From: JAVBJV01 sp031546815
Lineage (GTDB): Bacteria > Pseudomonadota > Alphaproteobacteria > Acetobacterales > Acetobacteraceae
Direction: 5' to 3'
DNA: 60,827 bases
Assembly: GCA_031546815.1 (NCBI GenBank)
Contig: JAVBJV010000025.1
Coordinates: 1 to 60,827, forward strand
The position numbers were made by a program, and so were the translations under genes. Position 1 is the first letter of the stretch. Each line of letters starts with the position of its first letter. A model generated the notes under the pieces. The model ran no database searches, was not told the DNA's origin, and worked only from the letters and a program-made list of their open reading frames with translations. Below are positions 43,509 to 53,101 of this stretch, piece after piece.

Positions 43509-46241
43509 ATGAACGAGATCCGCGCCCCGCAAAGCCAGCCTTCGCAGGCCTCTTTCCGCGCCACACCGCTCCGGCGGAGCTGGGCCAGCCCTACGACGCT
43601 GCTGGCACTGCTCATGATGGCCGTGCTGCAGGTGGGTCTGTGGTGGGCCTGGAACCGCCCTGCCACCACCCTGCCCGACTTCAACGGCCGCGTGACCGGG
43701 TTTGCATTCTCGCCCTTCCAGCGTGGACAGTCGGCCGAAGACGGCAGCTGGCCTGCCGCCGACACCATCCGCCGCGACCTCGAGATGATCGCCACGCAGA
43801 CCAACAATATCCGCACCTACGGTATGCAGGGTGGTCTGGACCGGATTCCCGAACTGGCGCGCGACCTGCCGCTGTCGATCACGCTGGGGTCGTGGCTCGA
43901 CACACGTCTGGAACTGAACGCCGACGAAATTCGCCGCCAGATCGCTGCCGCGCAAAATCCCAATGTCGCGCGCATTCTGGTCGGTAACGAAGTTATCCTG
44001 CGTGCCGACCTGACCACGACGCAGCTCATCCGCTATATGGAACAGGTGCGCGCCGCCGTGCCGGGCAAGCCCGTGTCCACCGCCGAACCGTGGCATGTGT
44101 GGCTGGACCACCCGGAACTGGGCAGCGCGGTCGATTTCATCACCATCCATCTGCTGCCTTATTGGGAAGGCTTGCCGGTCGACGACGCCATGCGCTTCAT
44201 CATGGAAAAGCTCGATGCGGTGCAGGCGATGTATCCGAACAAGCAGATCGTCATCGGCGAAGTGGGCTGGCCGTCGCGTGCGCGCGATACCGGGGCTGCG
44301 CGGGCCAGTGTGGTGAACCAGGCCGATTTCATGCGCCGCTTCTTCATCGAAGCGCAGAAACGCAACCTCGACTACTTCGTGATGGAAGCGTTCGATCAGC
44401 CCTGGAAGACCAGCTTCGAAGGTCTGGCAGCCGGTTACTGGGGCATGTACGACCTGGACCGCGCGCCGAAATGGTTGCTGACCGGGCCGGTGGAAGAATA
44501 TCCGAACTGGCTGCGCTGGGCGCTGGGCGCCGCGCTGGCCGGTGTTGTGGTGGCGGGCGTGCTGCTGTGGCGCCGCCCGGACATCCGCATGCCGGGCAAG
44601 TTGCTGATGGCGGGCATGGCGCAGCTGTTCTGCGCGTCGCTGACCTGCGTGCTGCTGATGATGAGCACGACATATCTGTCGCACTTCGCCGCAGCAGTGT
44701 GGTCGGCGCTGATCGCCGGGCAAATCCTGCTGCTGGTGCTGCTGATGGCCGACACATTCGAGATGGCGGAAACTGTCTGGGGCCGTGTGTGGCGTCGTCG
44801 CTTCACGCCGGTGGCTGCCCCCGCATCGACGAAGATGCCGAAAGTGTCGATCCACATTCCCATCTGCAACGAACCGCCGGAAATGGTGCGTCTGACGCTG
44901 GATGCGCTGGCGGAACTGGACTACCCGAACTTCGAAGTACTGGTGATCGACAACAACACCATGGACCCGAATTTGTGGGAACCGGTGGCTGAACATTGTG
45001 CCCGTCTGGGTGCGCGCTTCCGCTTCTTCCATCTGGGCAAGTGGCCCGGCTACAAGGCGGGCGCGCTGAACTTCGGTCTGCGCGAAACCGCGCCGGATGC
45101 CGAAATTGTCGGCGTGATCGACAGCGATTACATTGTGAATTCGGACTGGCTGCGCCGCATGGTGCCGTTCTTTGCCGACCCGCGCGTGGGCTTCACCCAG
45201 TCGCCGCAGGATTATCGCGACAACGATGGCAGCTTCTTCAAACGCCTGATGTTCTGGGAATACGCGGGCTTCTTCCATCTGGGCATGGTGACGCGCAACG
45301 AACGCAACGGCATCATCCAGCACGGCACGATGACTCTGGTGCGGCGCGAAGCACTGCGCAACGCGGGCGACTGGTCCGAATGGACGATCTGCGAAGACGC
45401 CGAACTGGGCCTGAAACTGTTCCGCGACGGCTGGGAAGCAATCTACGTGAACCAGTCCTTCGGCCGCGGCGTGATGCCGGACGACTTTGCCGCCTTCCGC
45501 AAGCAGCGCTTCCGCTGGGCCTATGGCGCGATGCAGATCGTGCGCGGGCACATGGGCGCGCTGCTGAACCCGTTCAACCGTGAACTCACCCTGGGGCAGC
45601 GCTGGTCCTTCGTGATGGGCTGGCTGCCATGGGTGGGCGACGCGCTGGGCGTGGTGTTCCTGATGGCCGGGCTGGTGTGGTCGCTGGGACTGATTATCGC
45701 GCCGATGCGGTTCGACTTCCCGATTGCGCTGTTCATGATCCCCTCGATCGGACTGTTCGTGTTCAAGATCGCCCAGATCATGACGCTGTATAAGGCGCGC
45801 GTGCCGACCAGCTTCGGCAATCGTCTGGCGGCGGCTCTAGGTGGGCTGGCGCTGTCGCACACTATCGGCAAGGCGGTGCTGAAGGGTCTGGTGATCCGTT
45901 CGGCCCCGTTCCTGCGCACCCCCAAAATGGCCGACGCCCCCGCCTTCGTGCAGGGGCTGGTGATGGCACGCGAGGAGCTGCTGATCCTGCTCGCCACATG
46001 GGCCGCGATGATCGGCGTTGCACTGGCGCACCGCTTCTCGACGCGTGAAGCCATGCTGTGGTGCATCGTGCTGTTCGTGCAGTCGATGCCCTATCTGGCG
46101 GCGGTTGTGGTCTCGCTGGTGGCAGCGCTGCCGAGCAAGCCGAAAGAAACAGTGCCGACACAGCATCTGCCCCTGCCCGGCGCGAAGACGCCGGCCCCAG
46201 CAGAAGCAAACGTCATGGCGCGTACGGCTGCTCACGGATAA
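43509..46241 (+). CDS. GH17-GT2 fusion, beta-glucan synthase/transglycosylase (NdvB/NdvC-like)
   Basis: 910-residue inner-membrane protein. An N-terminal membrane anchor (about 22-42) leads to a periplasmic GH17-type domain (about 55-330). Its two candidate catalytic glutamates are E161 (VGNEV) and E251 (GEVGWPS). Two to three membrane segments (about 335-415) precede a cytosolic GT2 domain (about 440-690) with D538-S-D540, the E629/D630 of TICEDAE and QRFRW at 666-670, then C-terminal membrane helices. The plan matches beta-1,3/1,6-glucan synthases of Bradyrhizobium type, making osmoregulated or symbiotic glucans. The ATG at 43509 is used instead of the adjacent TTG. It is a single gene ending in a terminator. 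Confidence 0.9.
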   Translation: MNEIRAPQSQPSQASFRATPLRRSWASPTTLLALLMMAVLQVGLWWAWNRPATTLPDFNGRVTGFAFSPFQRGQSAEDGSWPAADTIRRDLEMIATQTNNIRTYGMQGGLDRIPELARDLPLSITLGSWLDTRLELNADEIRRQIAAAQNPNVARILVGNEVILRADLTTTQLIRYMEQVRAAVPGKPVSTAEPWHVWLDHPELGSAVDFITIHLLPYWEGLPVDDAMRFIMEKLDAVQAMYPNKQIVIGEVGWPSRARDTGAARASVVNQADFMRRFFIEAQKRNLDYFVMEAFDQPWKTSFEGLAAGYWGMYDLDRAPKWLLTGPVEEYPNWLRWALGAALAGVVVAGVLLWRRPDIRMPGKLLMAGMAQLFCASLTCVLLMMSTTYLSHFAAAVWSALIAGQILLLVLLMADTFEMAETVWGRVWRRRFTPVAAPASTKMPKVSIHIPICNEPPEMVRLTLDALAELDYPNFEVLVIDNNTMDPNLWEPVAEHCARLGARFRFFHLGKWPGYKAGALNFGLRETAPDAEIVGVIDSDYIVNSDWLRRMVPFFADPRVGFTQSPQDYRDNDGSFFKRLMFWEYAGFFHLGMVTRNERNGIIQHGTMTLVRREALRNAGDWSEWTICEDAELGLKLFRDGWEAIYVNQSFGRGVMPDDFAAFRKQRFRWAYGAMQIVRGHMGALLNPFNRELTLGQRWSFVMGWLPWVGDALGVVFLMAGLVWSLGLIIAPMRFDFPIALFMIPSIGLFVFKIAQIMTLYKARVPTSFGNRLAAALGGLALSHTIGKAVLKGLVIRSAPFLRTPKMADAPAFVQGLVMAREELLILLATWAAMIGVALAHRFSTREAMLWCIVLFVQSMPYLAAVVVSLVAALPSKPKETVPTQHLPLPGAKTPAPAEANVMARTAAHG

Positions 46242-46253
46242 ATTCAAAAACAA

Positions 46254-46290
46254 AATGGGCGATTCCAGCATATGGGATCGCCCATTGTTT
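46254..46290 (+). terminator. Terminator of the GH17-GT2 gene
   Basis: AATGGGCGATTCC pairs with GGGATCGCCCATT (13 bp with one G-T pair) around a short AGCATAT loop, then GTTT. It lies 13 bp after the stop. Confidence 0.8.
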
Positions 46291-46301
46291 AAAACCAAGT
46301 G

Positions 46302-46329
46302 TTGACAATATTGATAGAGTATCTAATTT
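46302..46329 (+). promoter_or_regulatory. Putative promoter of the small coiled-coil gene
   Basis: TTGACA at 46302-46307 is a perfect -35. TAATTT, 16 bp downstream (46324-46329), is a reasonable -10 in a very AT-rich stretch, about 40 bp before the ATG at 46368. Confidence 0.45.
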
Positions 46330-46367
46330 ATTAACCTACATTACAATTATTCAATAAGGCCTTCCCA

Positions 46368-46733
46368 ATGCCTGAAGCAATCGCTGGAGCCGATATCATT
46401 CCGTTCCCCCCACGTTCATCCGTTTCGGCAGACGCTGGTGCCGATCCCAGCGAACGCCTGCGCCGTGCTCTGGAAGTGCTGGAAAACGCCCTAACCGAAC
46501 AGCGTGTCGCTGTTGCCAATCTGCGCACCGGGATCACCGATCTGCGTAGTTCAATGTCGAAACTCGGCGACAATGTCGGTGCATATCGCGACCGCCTTGC
46601 GACCCTGAAGGATCAGGTCGGGCAGATGCAGATGCAGACCCACACTCTGGCCGACCGCGCCGGGATGATGGCGCATCTCAGCGAAGCTGCGCAGCCTTCA
46701 GCTCAGACACCGGACGACGACAGCAACGCCTGA
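46368..46733 (+). CDS. Hypothetical coiled-coil protein (121 aa)
   Basis: 121 residues, no signal peptide, not recognised. After a short disordered lead (IPFPPRSSVSADAGA), residues about 28-100 form a strongly heptad-like helix (LRRALEVLENALTEQRVAVANLRTGI, LRSSMSKLGDNVGAYRDRLATLKDQVGQM), with a disordered acidic tail. That suggests oligomerisation, but no function. It has its own promoter candidate. Its 3' end overlaps the convergent transketolase gene by 31 nt. Confidence 0.7.
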   Translation: MPEAIAGADIIPFPPRSSVSADAGADPSERLRRALEVLENALTEQRVAVANLRTGITDLRSSMSKLGDNVGAYRDRLATLKDQVGQMQMQTHTLADRAGMMAHLSEAAQPSAQTPDDDSNA

Positions 46734-49075
46734 GCGCACGCATCCAGAATGGCGCTGCTATCCATGCGATAGGCGCCATACAGGTCCGGAAGATCTCCCC
46801 CCTGCCCGAAATTTTCTGGCCCAAGCGGCACTGTATGCTGCCCCCGAACGCTGCCCATCCAGCCCAATGTCGCGGGATGCCCATCGAGGATGGTCACCAG
46901 CGCCGCATTACGGTCCATTGGTGCCAGTAATTTTTCCAGATAACTCCGCGCTCCGCGCTCTCCGGCCTGGCGCGCGCGCTGGGCGGCCAGCCATCCTGCA
47001 TGCAGCCGATCGGCACTGGTGACAGCCAACAGTCCGGCACCCGGTTCCTCGGTGTGCAATTCCTCGAACGCAGCCAGAACCTCGGGAGCGACGGCCCCCT
47101 GATAGACGATGGCGATGCGTGAACCCTCGACCGGCGGCACGGCCCAGTAAGCCCCGGCGATCACCGCGTCCGGGTCCAGTTTGCGTTCAGGCTGGTCCAG
47201 CATACGCGTCGACAGGCGCAACCAGACGGATGCTCCGTCCTCTTCCTGCATATGCGCGAAGGCATGGCGCATCAGGATGGCGAGTTCGTCCACATAGGCC
47301 GGTTCGAACGCATGCAGCCTGTCCTGCGCCATACCGATCAACGGTGTATTGATGGACTGATGCTGCCCACCTTCGGGCGCCAACGTCAGCCCCGATGGTG
47401 TAGACACCAGCAGGAAACGTGCATCCATGTAGCAGGCGTAGATCATCGCATCGAGGCCGCGATTGACGAACGGATCGTACACCGTCCCCACCGGCAACAC
47501 ACGCGCGCCGAACAGGCGATCGCACAGCCCCATCGCCCCCATGGCGAGGAACAGGTTCAACTCCGCGATCCCAAGCTCGAGGTGCTGCCCGGTTGGCGAC
47601 ATGCCCCAGCGTTGCGCGGATGCCAGCTTGGCGTCGCGGAATACGTCGTTCTTCAGATGCCGGTCGAAGATGCCGCGCCGGTTTACCCATGGCCCCAGAT
47701 TGGTGGAAACCGTCACATCCGGACTGGTGGTCGCGATGCTTTTGGCAAGCCCCGCACAGTCCCCCTGCGCACGCCCGATCTCGGCCAGGATTTCGCCAAA
47801 TCCCGCCTGGGTCGAGACCTTGCGTCCGGCGCTCGGCGGGCCGGGCAGTACGGCGGGGACATGCACTTTCGGTGCGGTCAGGCAGCGGCCTTCGAGGGTG
47901 AGTTTCTGCGCGAACGGGCACGACTGGATGAAGCGCTCCAGGTCGGCCACGGGGATGGTGAGACCGGCGAACTTCTCCCACTCCGCGCCCGGCGTAATGC
48001 CCATGGCATCGCGGAAGCTTTCCATCTGCGCGGGCGTCATCATGCCCGAATGGTTGTCCTTGTGCCCCGCAAACGGCAGGCCAAGACCTTTGACTGTATA
48101 GGCGATAAACGCCGTCGGCTGATCGCCCGCTGCATCGGCCGCGCGGAATGCCTCCAGCAGGGTTTCGGTGTCGTGCCCACCCAAATTGGTCATCAGCGTG
48201 GCCAGATCGTCATCGGATGTTTTATCGATCAGCGCACGGATGGGACTGCGCCCCAGTTCCGCCAGCAGCGCCGTGCGCCAAGCTGCACCGCCCTGGAACG
48301 TCAGCGCCGAATACAGGCTGTTGGGGCAGTCATCGATCCAGCGACGCAGATCCTCGCCACCCGGATGCTCGAACGCGGCCTGCAGCTTGCGGCCGTATTT
48401 CAGCATCACGACATTCCAGCCCATGTCGCGGAACAAACCTTCTATGCGCCCAAACAGACGATCCGGCACAACGCTGTCGAGGCTCTGGCGGTTATAGTCG
48501 ATCACCCACCACACATCGCGCACATCGTGCTTCCAGCCTTCAAGCAGCGCCTCGTAGATACTGCCCTCGTCCAGCTCCGCATCGCCCATGATGGCGACAT
48601 GCCGTCCACGCGGCAGGCCCTCGCGCGCCAGGTGATGCGCGTGCACATAGTCCTGCATCAGTGACGAGAACACCGTCATCGCCACGCCAAGCCCGACCGA
48701 ACCGGTCGAGAAATCCACCTCGCCGCCATCCTTGGCGCGCGATGGGTATGGTTGGATGCCGCCGAACTGGCGCAGCGTGGCCAGGCGGTCTTTTTCCACT
48801 CGGCCGAACAGGTAATTGGCGGCATGAAACACCGGCCCCGCATGCGGCTTCACCGCCACGCGGTCCTGCGGACGCAGCACACCAAAATAAAGGGCAGTCA
48901 GCGCCGAGACGATCGACGCACATGACGCCTGATGCCCGCCAACCTTCAGCCCGTCACGGTTGGGGCGGATGTGGTTGGCGTGATGGATCATCCACGCGGA
49001 AAGCCACAGCAGCTTCTTCTCGATTGCGTGCAGCATCTCGAGTTCGCGTGTGTTCGCCGAAAGTGCTGCATCCAT
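46703..49075 (-). CDS. Transketolase-family, AceE-like thiamine enzyme
   Basis: 790 residues. The thiamine pyrophosphate motif is GDAELDEGS...DYNRQSLD, more like the homodimeric pyruvate dehydrogenase E1 (AceE) than classical transketolase (GDGxxxEG). RPNRDGLKVGGHQASCASIVSALTALYFGVLRPQD and HAGPVFHAANYLFG carry the cofactor-site histidines. FAGHKDNHSGMMTPAQM is AceE-like, and a second domain (YDPFVNRGLDAMIYACY, LTLAPEGGQHQSINTPLIGM) follows. No E2/E3 genes are nearby. The stop overlaps the convergent coiled-coil gene. It follows the malonyl-CoA decarboxylase gene by 27 bp, so the two are probably co-transcribed. Confidence 0.85.
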   Translation of the reverse strand: MDAALSANTRELEMLHAIEKKLLWLSAWMIHHANHIRPNRDGLKVGGHQASCASIVSALTALYFGVLRPQDRVAVKPHAGPVFHAANYLFGRVEKDRLATLRQFGGIQPYPSRAKDGGEVDFSTGSVGLGVAMTVFSSLMQDYVHAHHLAREGLPRGRHVAIMGDAELDEGSIYEALLEGWKHDVRDVWWVIDYNRQSLDSVVPDRLFGRIEGLFRDMGWNVVMLKYGRKLQAAFEHPGGEDLRRWIDDCPNSLYSALTFQGGAAWRTALLAELGRSPIRALIDKTSDDDLATLMTNLGGHDTETLLEAFRAADAAGDQPTAFIAYTVKGLGLPFAGHKDNHSGMMTPAQMESFRDAMGITPGAEWEKFAGLTIPVADLERFIQSCPFAQKLTLEGRCLTAPKVHVPAVLPGPPSAGRKVSTQAGFGEILAEIGRAQGDCAGLAKSIATTSPDVTVSTNLGPWVNRRGIFDRHLKNDVFRDAKLASAQRWGMSPTGQHLELGIAELNLFLAMGAMGLCDRLFGARVLPVGTVYDPFVNRGLDAMIYACYMDARFLLVSTPSGLTLAPEGGQHQSINTPLIGMAQDRLHAFEPAYVDELAILMRHAFAHMQEEDGASVWLRLSTRMLDQPERKLDPDAVIAGAYWAVPPVEGSRIAIVYQGAVAPEVLAAFEELHTEEPGAGLLAVTSADRLHAGWLAAQRARQAGERGARSYLEKLLAPMDRNAALVTILDGHPATLGWMGSVRGQHTVPLGPENFGQGGDLPDLYGAYRMDSSAILDACAQALLSSSGV

Positions 49076-49102
49076 CTGCGTGTCCCCCCAGACGTCGTGT
49101 GT

Positions 49103-50470
49103 TCAGCGTGCGTGTCGCCTGATCCCGGGCGATGCGTGCCGCTTTCCTTCTCCGACGTAGTCCTCGTGATACTGTTCGATCTTGCCGGGGTCGTAAAGGT
49201 AGTTGACCATCAGGGCGGCGCTCTCCTTCAGCCCCTTCTCGGAGACGTCCCCCAGAAAATTGATCCGTTCGATCCGCGCGCCGTTCGAGAGATGGAAATG
49301 CGCCACCGGATCTGCCGCCCGCGCCCCCTTCCCCACAATGGTCAGGTATCGGGCAGCCAGCCGCATCAACACCGGTTCGATGGTGGCGGTTTTCGACAGA
49401 TCGCGCTGCCACCCCCGGCGCCCCAGCAGAGCCTGCAAGGCGGCGAGTGCATGTTCTGCCTCGGGCATCAGCGCGATCAGCGCGGCACTTTCCTCGTCGG
49501 TCGTGCCCAGCTCTTCCGGAGCAATGCTGGCCAGCCAGCGCCGGAAACCCGGCATGGGTGAAAGCGTGGCGTATGTTTTCAGGTTACGGAGTTCATCCGA
49601 CAGAAGCTGCACCACCTGCTTGATGAGAAAATTCCCGAACGAAATTCCCGCAAGCCCCGGCTGGCAGTTGCTGATCGAATAGAAGATCGCCGTATCGGCC
49701 TGTCGCGGGTCGAGCGGCGGTGCGCTTTCATCCAGCAGATACTGCACGCTGCCGGTCATGCCGCGCACCAGCGCCACCTCGACGAAGATCAGCGGTTCAT
49801 CGGACATACGCGGATGAAAGAACGCATAGCAGCGCCGGTCGGAATCCAGCCGGTTCTTCAGATCGCGCCATGAACGGATCTGGTGCACTGCTTCATAGCG
49901 CACCAGTTTTTCCAGCAATGCAGCGGGGCTGTTCCAGTCGATGCGTTTCAGCTCCAGAAACCCGACATCGAACAGCGTGGACAGCAAAGACCGCAGATCC
50001 ACATCCAGCGCGCGCAAACCGGCATCGTTTTTTGCCAGGCGCAACAGATTGGCCCGCATCTCGACCAGAAATTCAACACCGTCCGGAATGGCGATGAACT
50101 GGGTCAGCAGACGAATGTGCGGTGGCTCCAGAGCACGACGCAGACGCGCCTGTGCAGAAGCAACATCTTCGGCCTGTAACAGATCCTCGGCTGCCTTGCG
50201 CACAAGTGTCGCATCGGCGTCGAAGCTCGCCAGAGTGCGCAGGAAATCCCCGCGCCGGGCGTCATCCAGAGTCAGATATGTCTGTGCAAGTTTAGCTGCC
50301 CGGTTACGGGCAGAAACCTCGCCGCCACGCGCCTGCAGACATGCCTGCATCTGACTGGCGATACTGGAGTCCTCGTCCCCGGTGACAGCGGCTGCCATGT
50401 CGCGCCAGAGAACACCAACGCGTTTCAGCGCACGATCGAGAAGCCCGGCATTCTGTGTCGCAATGTCCAT
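49103..50470 (-). CDS. Malonyl-CoA decarboxylase
   Basis: 455 residues, converting malonyl-CoA to acetyl-CoA and CO2. The helical N-terminal domain (about 1-170) is followed by the catalytic GNAT-like domain. FYSISNCQPGLAGISFGNFLIKQV carries the catalytic serine region, and HFHLSNGARIERINFLGD the histidine. IRSWRDLKNRLDSDRRCYAFFHP and LYDPGKIEQYHEDY are family segments. No malonyl-CoA synthetase is adjacent. It is in one run with nnr (15-bp gap) and the AceE-like gene. Confidence 0.92.
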   Translation of the reverse strand: MDIATQNAGLLDRALKRVGVLWRDMAAAVTGDEDSSIASQMQACLQARGGEVSARNRAAKLAQTYLTLDDARRGDFLRTLASFDADATLVRKAAEDLLQAEDVASAQARLRRALEPPHIRLLTQFIAIPDGVEFLVEMRANLLRLAKNDAGLRALDVDLRSLLSTLFDVGFLELKRIDWNSPAALLEKLVRYEAVHQIRSWRDLKNRLDSDRRCYAFFHPRMSDEPLIFVEVALVRGMTGSVQYLLDESAPPLDPRQADTAIFYSISNCQPGLAGISFGNFLIKQVVQLLSDELRNLKTYATLSPMPGFRRWLASIAPEELGTTDEESAALIALMPEAEHALAALQALLGRRGWQRDLSKTATIEPVLMRLAARYLTIVGKGARAADPVAHFHLSNGARIERINFLGDVSEKGLKESAALMVNYLYDPGKIEQYHEDYVGEGKRHASPGIRRHAR

Positions 50471-50485
50471 TGCTTCCCCTGGCCC

Positions 50486-51934
50486 TCATCTCCGTCCGAA
50501 TACGTAGGACGATGTTTCAGCCCTCATGATCGCAGCAGGCAGGTTGGCAGGCAAATCTTCCGCGACAAGATCGCGCCCAGCGCAATATCCGGCTTCTCCG
50601 TGCAACCATACGGCGGCACAGGCAGCATCGAACGGGTCGGCCCATGGCACGGCCCCCAGGGCGGCGATGATCCCTGCCAGAACATCACCGGTGCCGGCAC
50701 TGGCCAGCGTAGCTGGTGCATGTGCGTTAATGGCCAAGCGTCCATCCGGTGCGGCAATCACCGTATCCGCCCCCTTCAGCACCACCACAGCACCAATGCA
50801 CCGGGCCGCAGTCTGGACTGCCTGCAACTTGTCGACATACGCGCCGAACAGACGTTTGAATTCGCCATGATGCGGCGTGATCCATGTGACGCCTTCCAGC
50901 AACGCCGGATCATCGGCGCAACTTGTCAGCACGCCCGCGTCGGCGAGTATGCGCGCATTGGTCGCCTGTGCATTGCGCAAACGCAGACGCGTTGTTGCAT
51001 CGGGCGGCAGTCCGGGGCCGATCACCAGACAGTCGGCACGTGTGGGCATATCAGCATCACTGACGATCAGCCCAGCCTCTGTGGTGCGCAAGGCTGCCGC
51101 ACTGTCGCTGTTCTCCGCATACAGTGAGACATGTCCCGCACCCGTGCGCCGCGCCGCCGCCGCAACCAGTCGCGCCGCGCCCGGCATACCGGCGCCCGCC
51201 AGAATGGCCACGGTTCCGCGTGTGTATTTATGCGCCTCGGCTGGTGGCCCCGATAACAGATGCCTCCAGCTGTCCGGTGCATTCAGACGCGTGGCGGGAC
51301 GGATTTCTGCCAGCACCTGCGCCGGGATGCCGATATCGGCCAGCACCACATGCCCGCACAAGCCGCGCCCCGGATACAGCACATGCCCGGGCTTCAGGCG
51401 AAAGAACGTCACGGTTGCAGCCGCGTGCGGCGCATAGCCATGCACCTGCCCGGTGCTGCCATTCAGGCCGGACGGAACATCCACCGCCAGAATGCGTCGG
51501 CTGGCCCGCAATACGTCTTCCACAAGACCGTCCACATTGCGCGTCAACCCGGCGCCGAACACTGCGTCGATCACCAGATGCGCGCGCTGTGCCTCCTCTG
51601 CTGTGAACGGTAACATCGGCCCGTCCCAGCGGGCTGCCGCCAGCGCCGCATCGCTGCCCGCGCGCGGCGGAGCCAGTGCGGCAACCGCAACCGGCCAGCC
51701 CATCTGGTGCAGCAGGCGTGCGGCGACATATCCATCACCGCCATTATTGCCGGGGCCGCACAAGACCAGCGTGCGACAGGGCCTGCCCATCTTCTGCGCC
51801 GCACGCGCAACGGCACGCCCCGCAGCTTCCATCAGGGCCATTCCAGAAACACCGTGCTCAACCGCAAGACGATCGGCCTGTGCCATCTGCATGGTGTCGA
51901 GTATCTCGACCGGCGTCGCGGTCTGGATTTTCAT
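50486..51934 (-). CDS. nnr: Bifunctional NAD(P)H-hydrate repair enzyme Nnr
   Basis: 482 residues combining the N-terminal epimerase (about 1-210, LCGPGNNGGDGYVAARLLHQM, VDAVFGAGLTR, VDVPSGLNG) and the C-terminal ADP/ATP-dependent dehydratase (YTRGTVAILAGAG, WITPHHGEFKRLFG, LKGADTVIA, SAGTGDVLAGIIAALG). It repairs NAD(P)HX damage. The ATG at 51934 is preferred over an upstream in-frame alternative because it leaves MKIQTATPVEILDTMQMAQAD, the usual start. It heads a minus-strand run that also contains malonyl-CoA decarboxylase and the AceE-like gene. Confidence 0.94.
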   Translation of the reverse strand: MKIQTATPVEILDTMQMAQADRLAVEHGVSGMALMEAAGRAVARAAQKMGRPCRTLVLCGPGNNGGDGYVAARLLHQMGWPVAVAALAPPRAGSDAALAAARWDGPMLPFTAEEAQRAHLVIDAVFGAGLTRNVDGLVEDVLRASRRILAVDVPSGLNGSTGQVHGYAPHAAATVTFFRLKPGHVLYPGRGLCGHVVLADIGIPAQVLAEIRPATRLNAPDSWRHLLSGPPAEAHKYTRGTVAILAGAGMPGAARLVAAAARRTGAGHVSLYAENSDSAAALRTTEAGLIVSDADMPTRADCLVIGPGLPPDATTRLRLRNAQATNARILADAGVLTSCADDPALLEGVTWITPHHGEFKRLFGAYVDKLQAVQTAARCIGAVVVLKGADTVIAAPDGRLAINAHAPATLASAGTGDVLAGIIAALGAVPWADPFDAACAAVWLHGEAGYCAGRDLVAEDLPANLPAAIMRAETSSYVFGRR

Positions 51935-52009
51935 TGCAATGCCCCCCGTTTTCCCGGGCACACTTGTATCACCTTACCCGTAAACGCACACCGTTCGCAC
52001 GAGGCCACC

Positions 52010-53077
52010 ATGCACGACACGCTGGAACACGCCGGAAAAACCGGACTGACCGTGCTGAACGCCCAGCCCTTGGTCGGCGAAACCCCCATGCATCTGCTGG
52101 ATGACGACATCACACCGACCAATCGGATGTTCATCCGCAACAACGGGCAACTGCCCGAGGCGATTTCCCCGCAACACTGGAAGCTGCAGATCGATGGCGA
52201 GGTCTCGGCCCCGCTGTCCCTCGGCATCGATGATCTGCGCACCCGCTTTCCCGTGGTGACATTGCAGCTGCAGATGGAATGCGGCGGCAACGGACGCGCA
52301 TTTTTTGCCCACAAGACCGCCGGCATCCCGTGGACCTGCGGCGGCGTGAGCTGCGCCAACTGGACCGGCGTGCGTCTGCGCGATGTATTGGCGCCGGCGC
52401 AACCGCTTCCATCCGCCACGCATACTGCCCATTACGGCGCCGATCAGGCCATCAGTCGCGGCATTCCACTTGCCAAGGCGATGGAGGAACACACGCTGAT
52501 CGCCTTCGCCCTGAACGGCGAGGATCTTCCATTGCTGCACGGTGCCCCCGCGCGTCTGGTGGTGCCGGGCTGGCCCGGTTCGGTCAGTCAGAAATGGCTG
52601 ACCCGCATCCAGCTGCGCAAGCACGAACACGACGGGGCGGGTATGGGCGGCACATCCTATCGCGTGCCGGTGACGCCGCTTGCGCCGGGCACGGAAGACA
52701 GTGGCGCGACATTTCGCAATCTTGAATCCATGCCCGTGCGTTCGATCCTCACCAACATCGCGCATGGCGCGCGTGTGGCGACTGGCACGCTGGATATTCG
52801 CGGCCATGCCTGGGCAGGAGAACACAGCGTGCGCGCCGTTGATGTCTCGACCGATTACGGTGCGACATGGCTGCGCATGAGCCTCGGCGCGCCTGCCAAC
52901 ACATATGCCTGGCAGCACTGGTCCGGCAGCGTCGAGCTTCCAGTGCCCGGCCCTTATGACATCTGGGTCCGCGCCACAGACAGCACCGGCGTGATGCAAC
53001 CGATGATGGCAGGCAACTGGAACCCGCAAGGCTATGGCGCCAATCCGATCATGTGGGTTTCCGTGCTGGTCGAATGA
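52010..53077 (+). CDS. Sulfite-oxidase-family molybdopterin enzyme, no signal peptide
   Basis: 355 residues. The Mo-cofactor domain (about 35-230) includes RMFIRNNGQLPE, the Mo-binding cysteine in QMECGGNGRAFF, and LHGAPARLVVPGWPGSVSQKWLTRI. The C-terminal Ig-like dimerisation domain (about 245-355) contains GHAWAGEHSVRAVDVSTDYGATW and YDIWVRATDSTG. The N-terminus is polar with no export signal, so it appears cytosolic, unlike the usual SorA/YedY. No heme or cytochrome partner gene is nearby. The ATG at 52010 follows a plausible GAGG site. Confidence 0.9.
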   Translation: MHDTLEHAGKTGLTVLNAQPLVGETPMHLLDDDITPTNRMFIRNNGQLPEAISPQHWKLQIDGEVSAPLSLGIDDLRTRFPVVTLQLQMECGGNGRAFFAHKTAGIPWTCGGVSCANWTGVRLRDVLAPAQPLPSATHTAHYGADQAISRGIPLAKAMEEHTLIAFALNGEDLPLLHGAPARLVVPGWPGSVSQKWLTRIQLRKHEHDGAGMGGTSYRVPVTPLAPGTEDSGATFRNLESMPVRSILTNIAHGARVATGTLDIRGHAWAGEHSVRAVDVSTDYGATWLRMSLGAPANTYAWQHWSGSVELPVPGPYDIWVRATDSTGVMQPMMAGNWNPQGYGANPIMWVSVLVE

Positions 53078-53101
53078 AAAGAATCGGCCTAGGCTTTACC
53101 C

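Noticed and set aside
43410..45551. Long minus-strand ORF of about 713 codons antisense to the GH17-GT2 gene
   Set aside because: It is a shadow frame created by GC-rich codon use. Its composition (His, Arg, Gln, Gly) is not protein-like, and the plus-strand gene has clear catalytic motifs.
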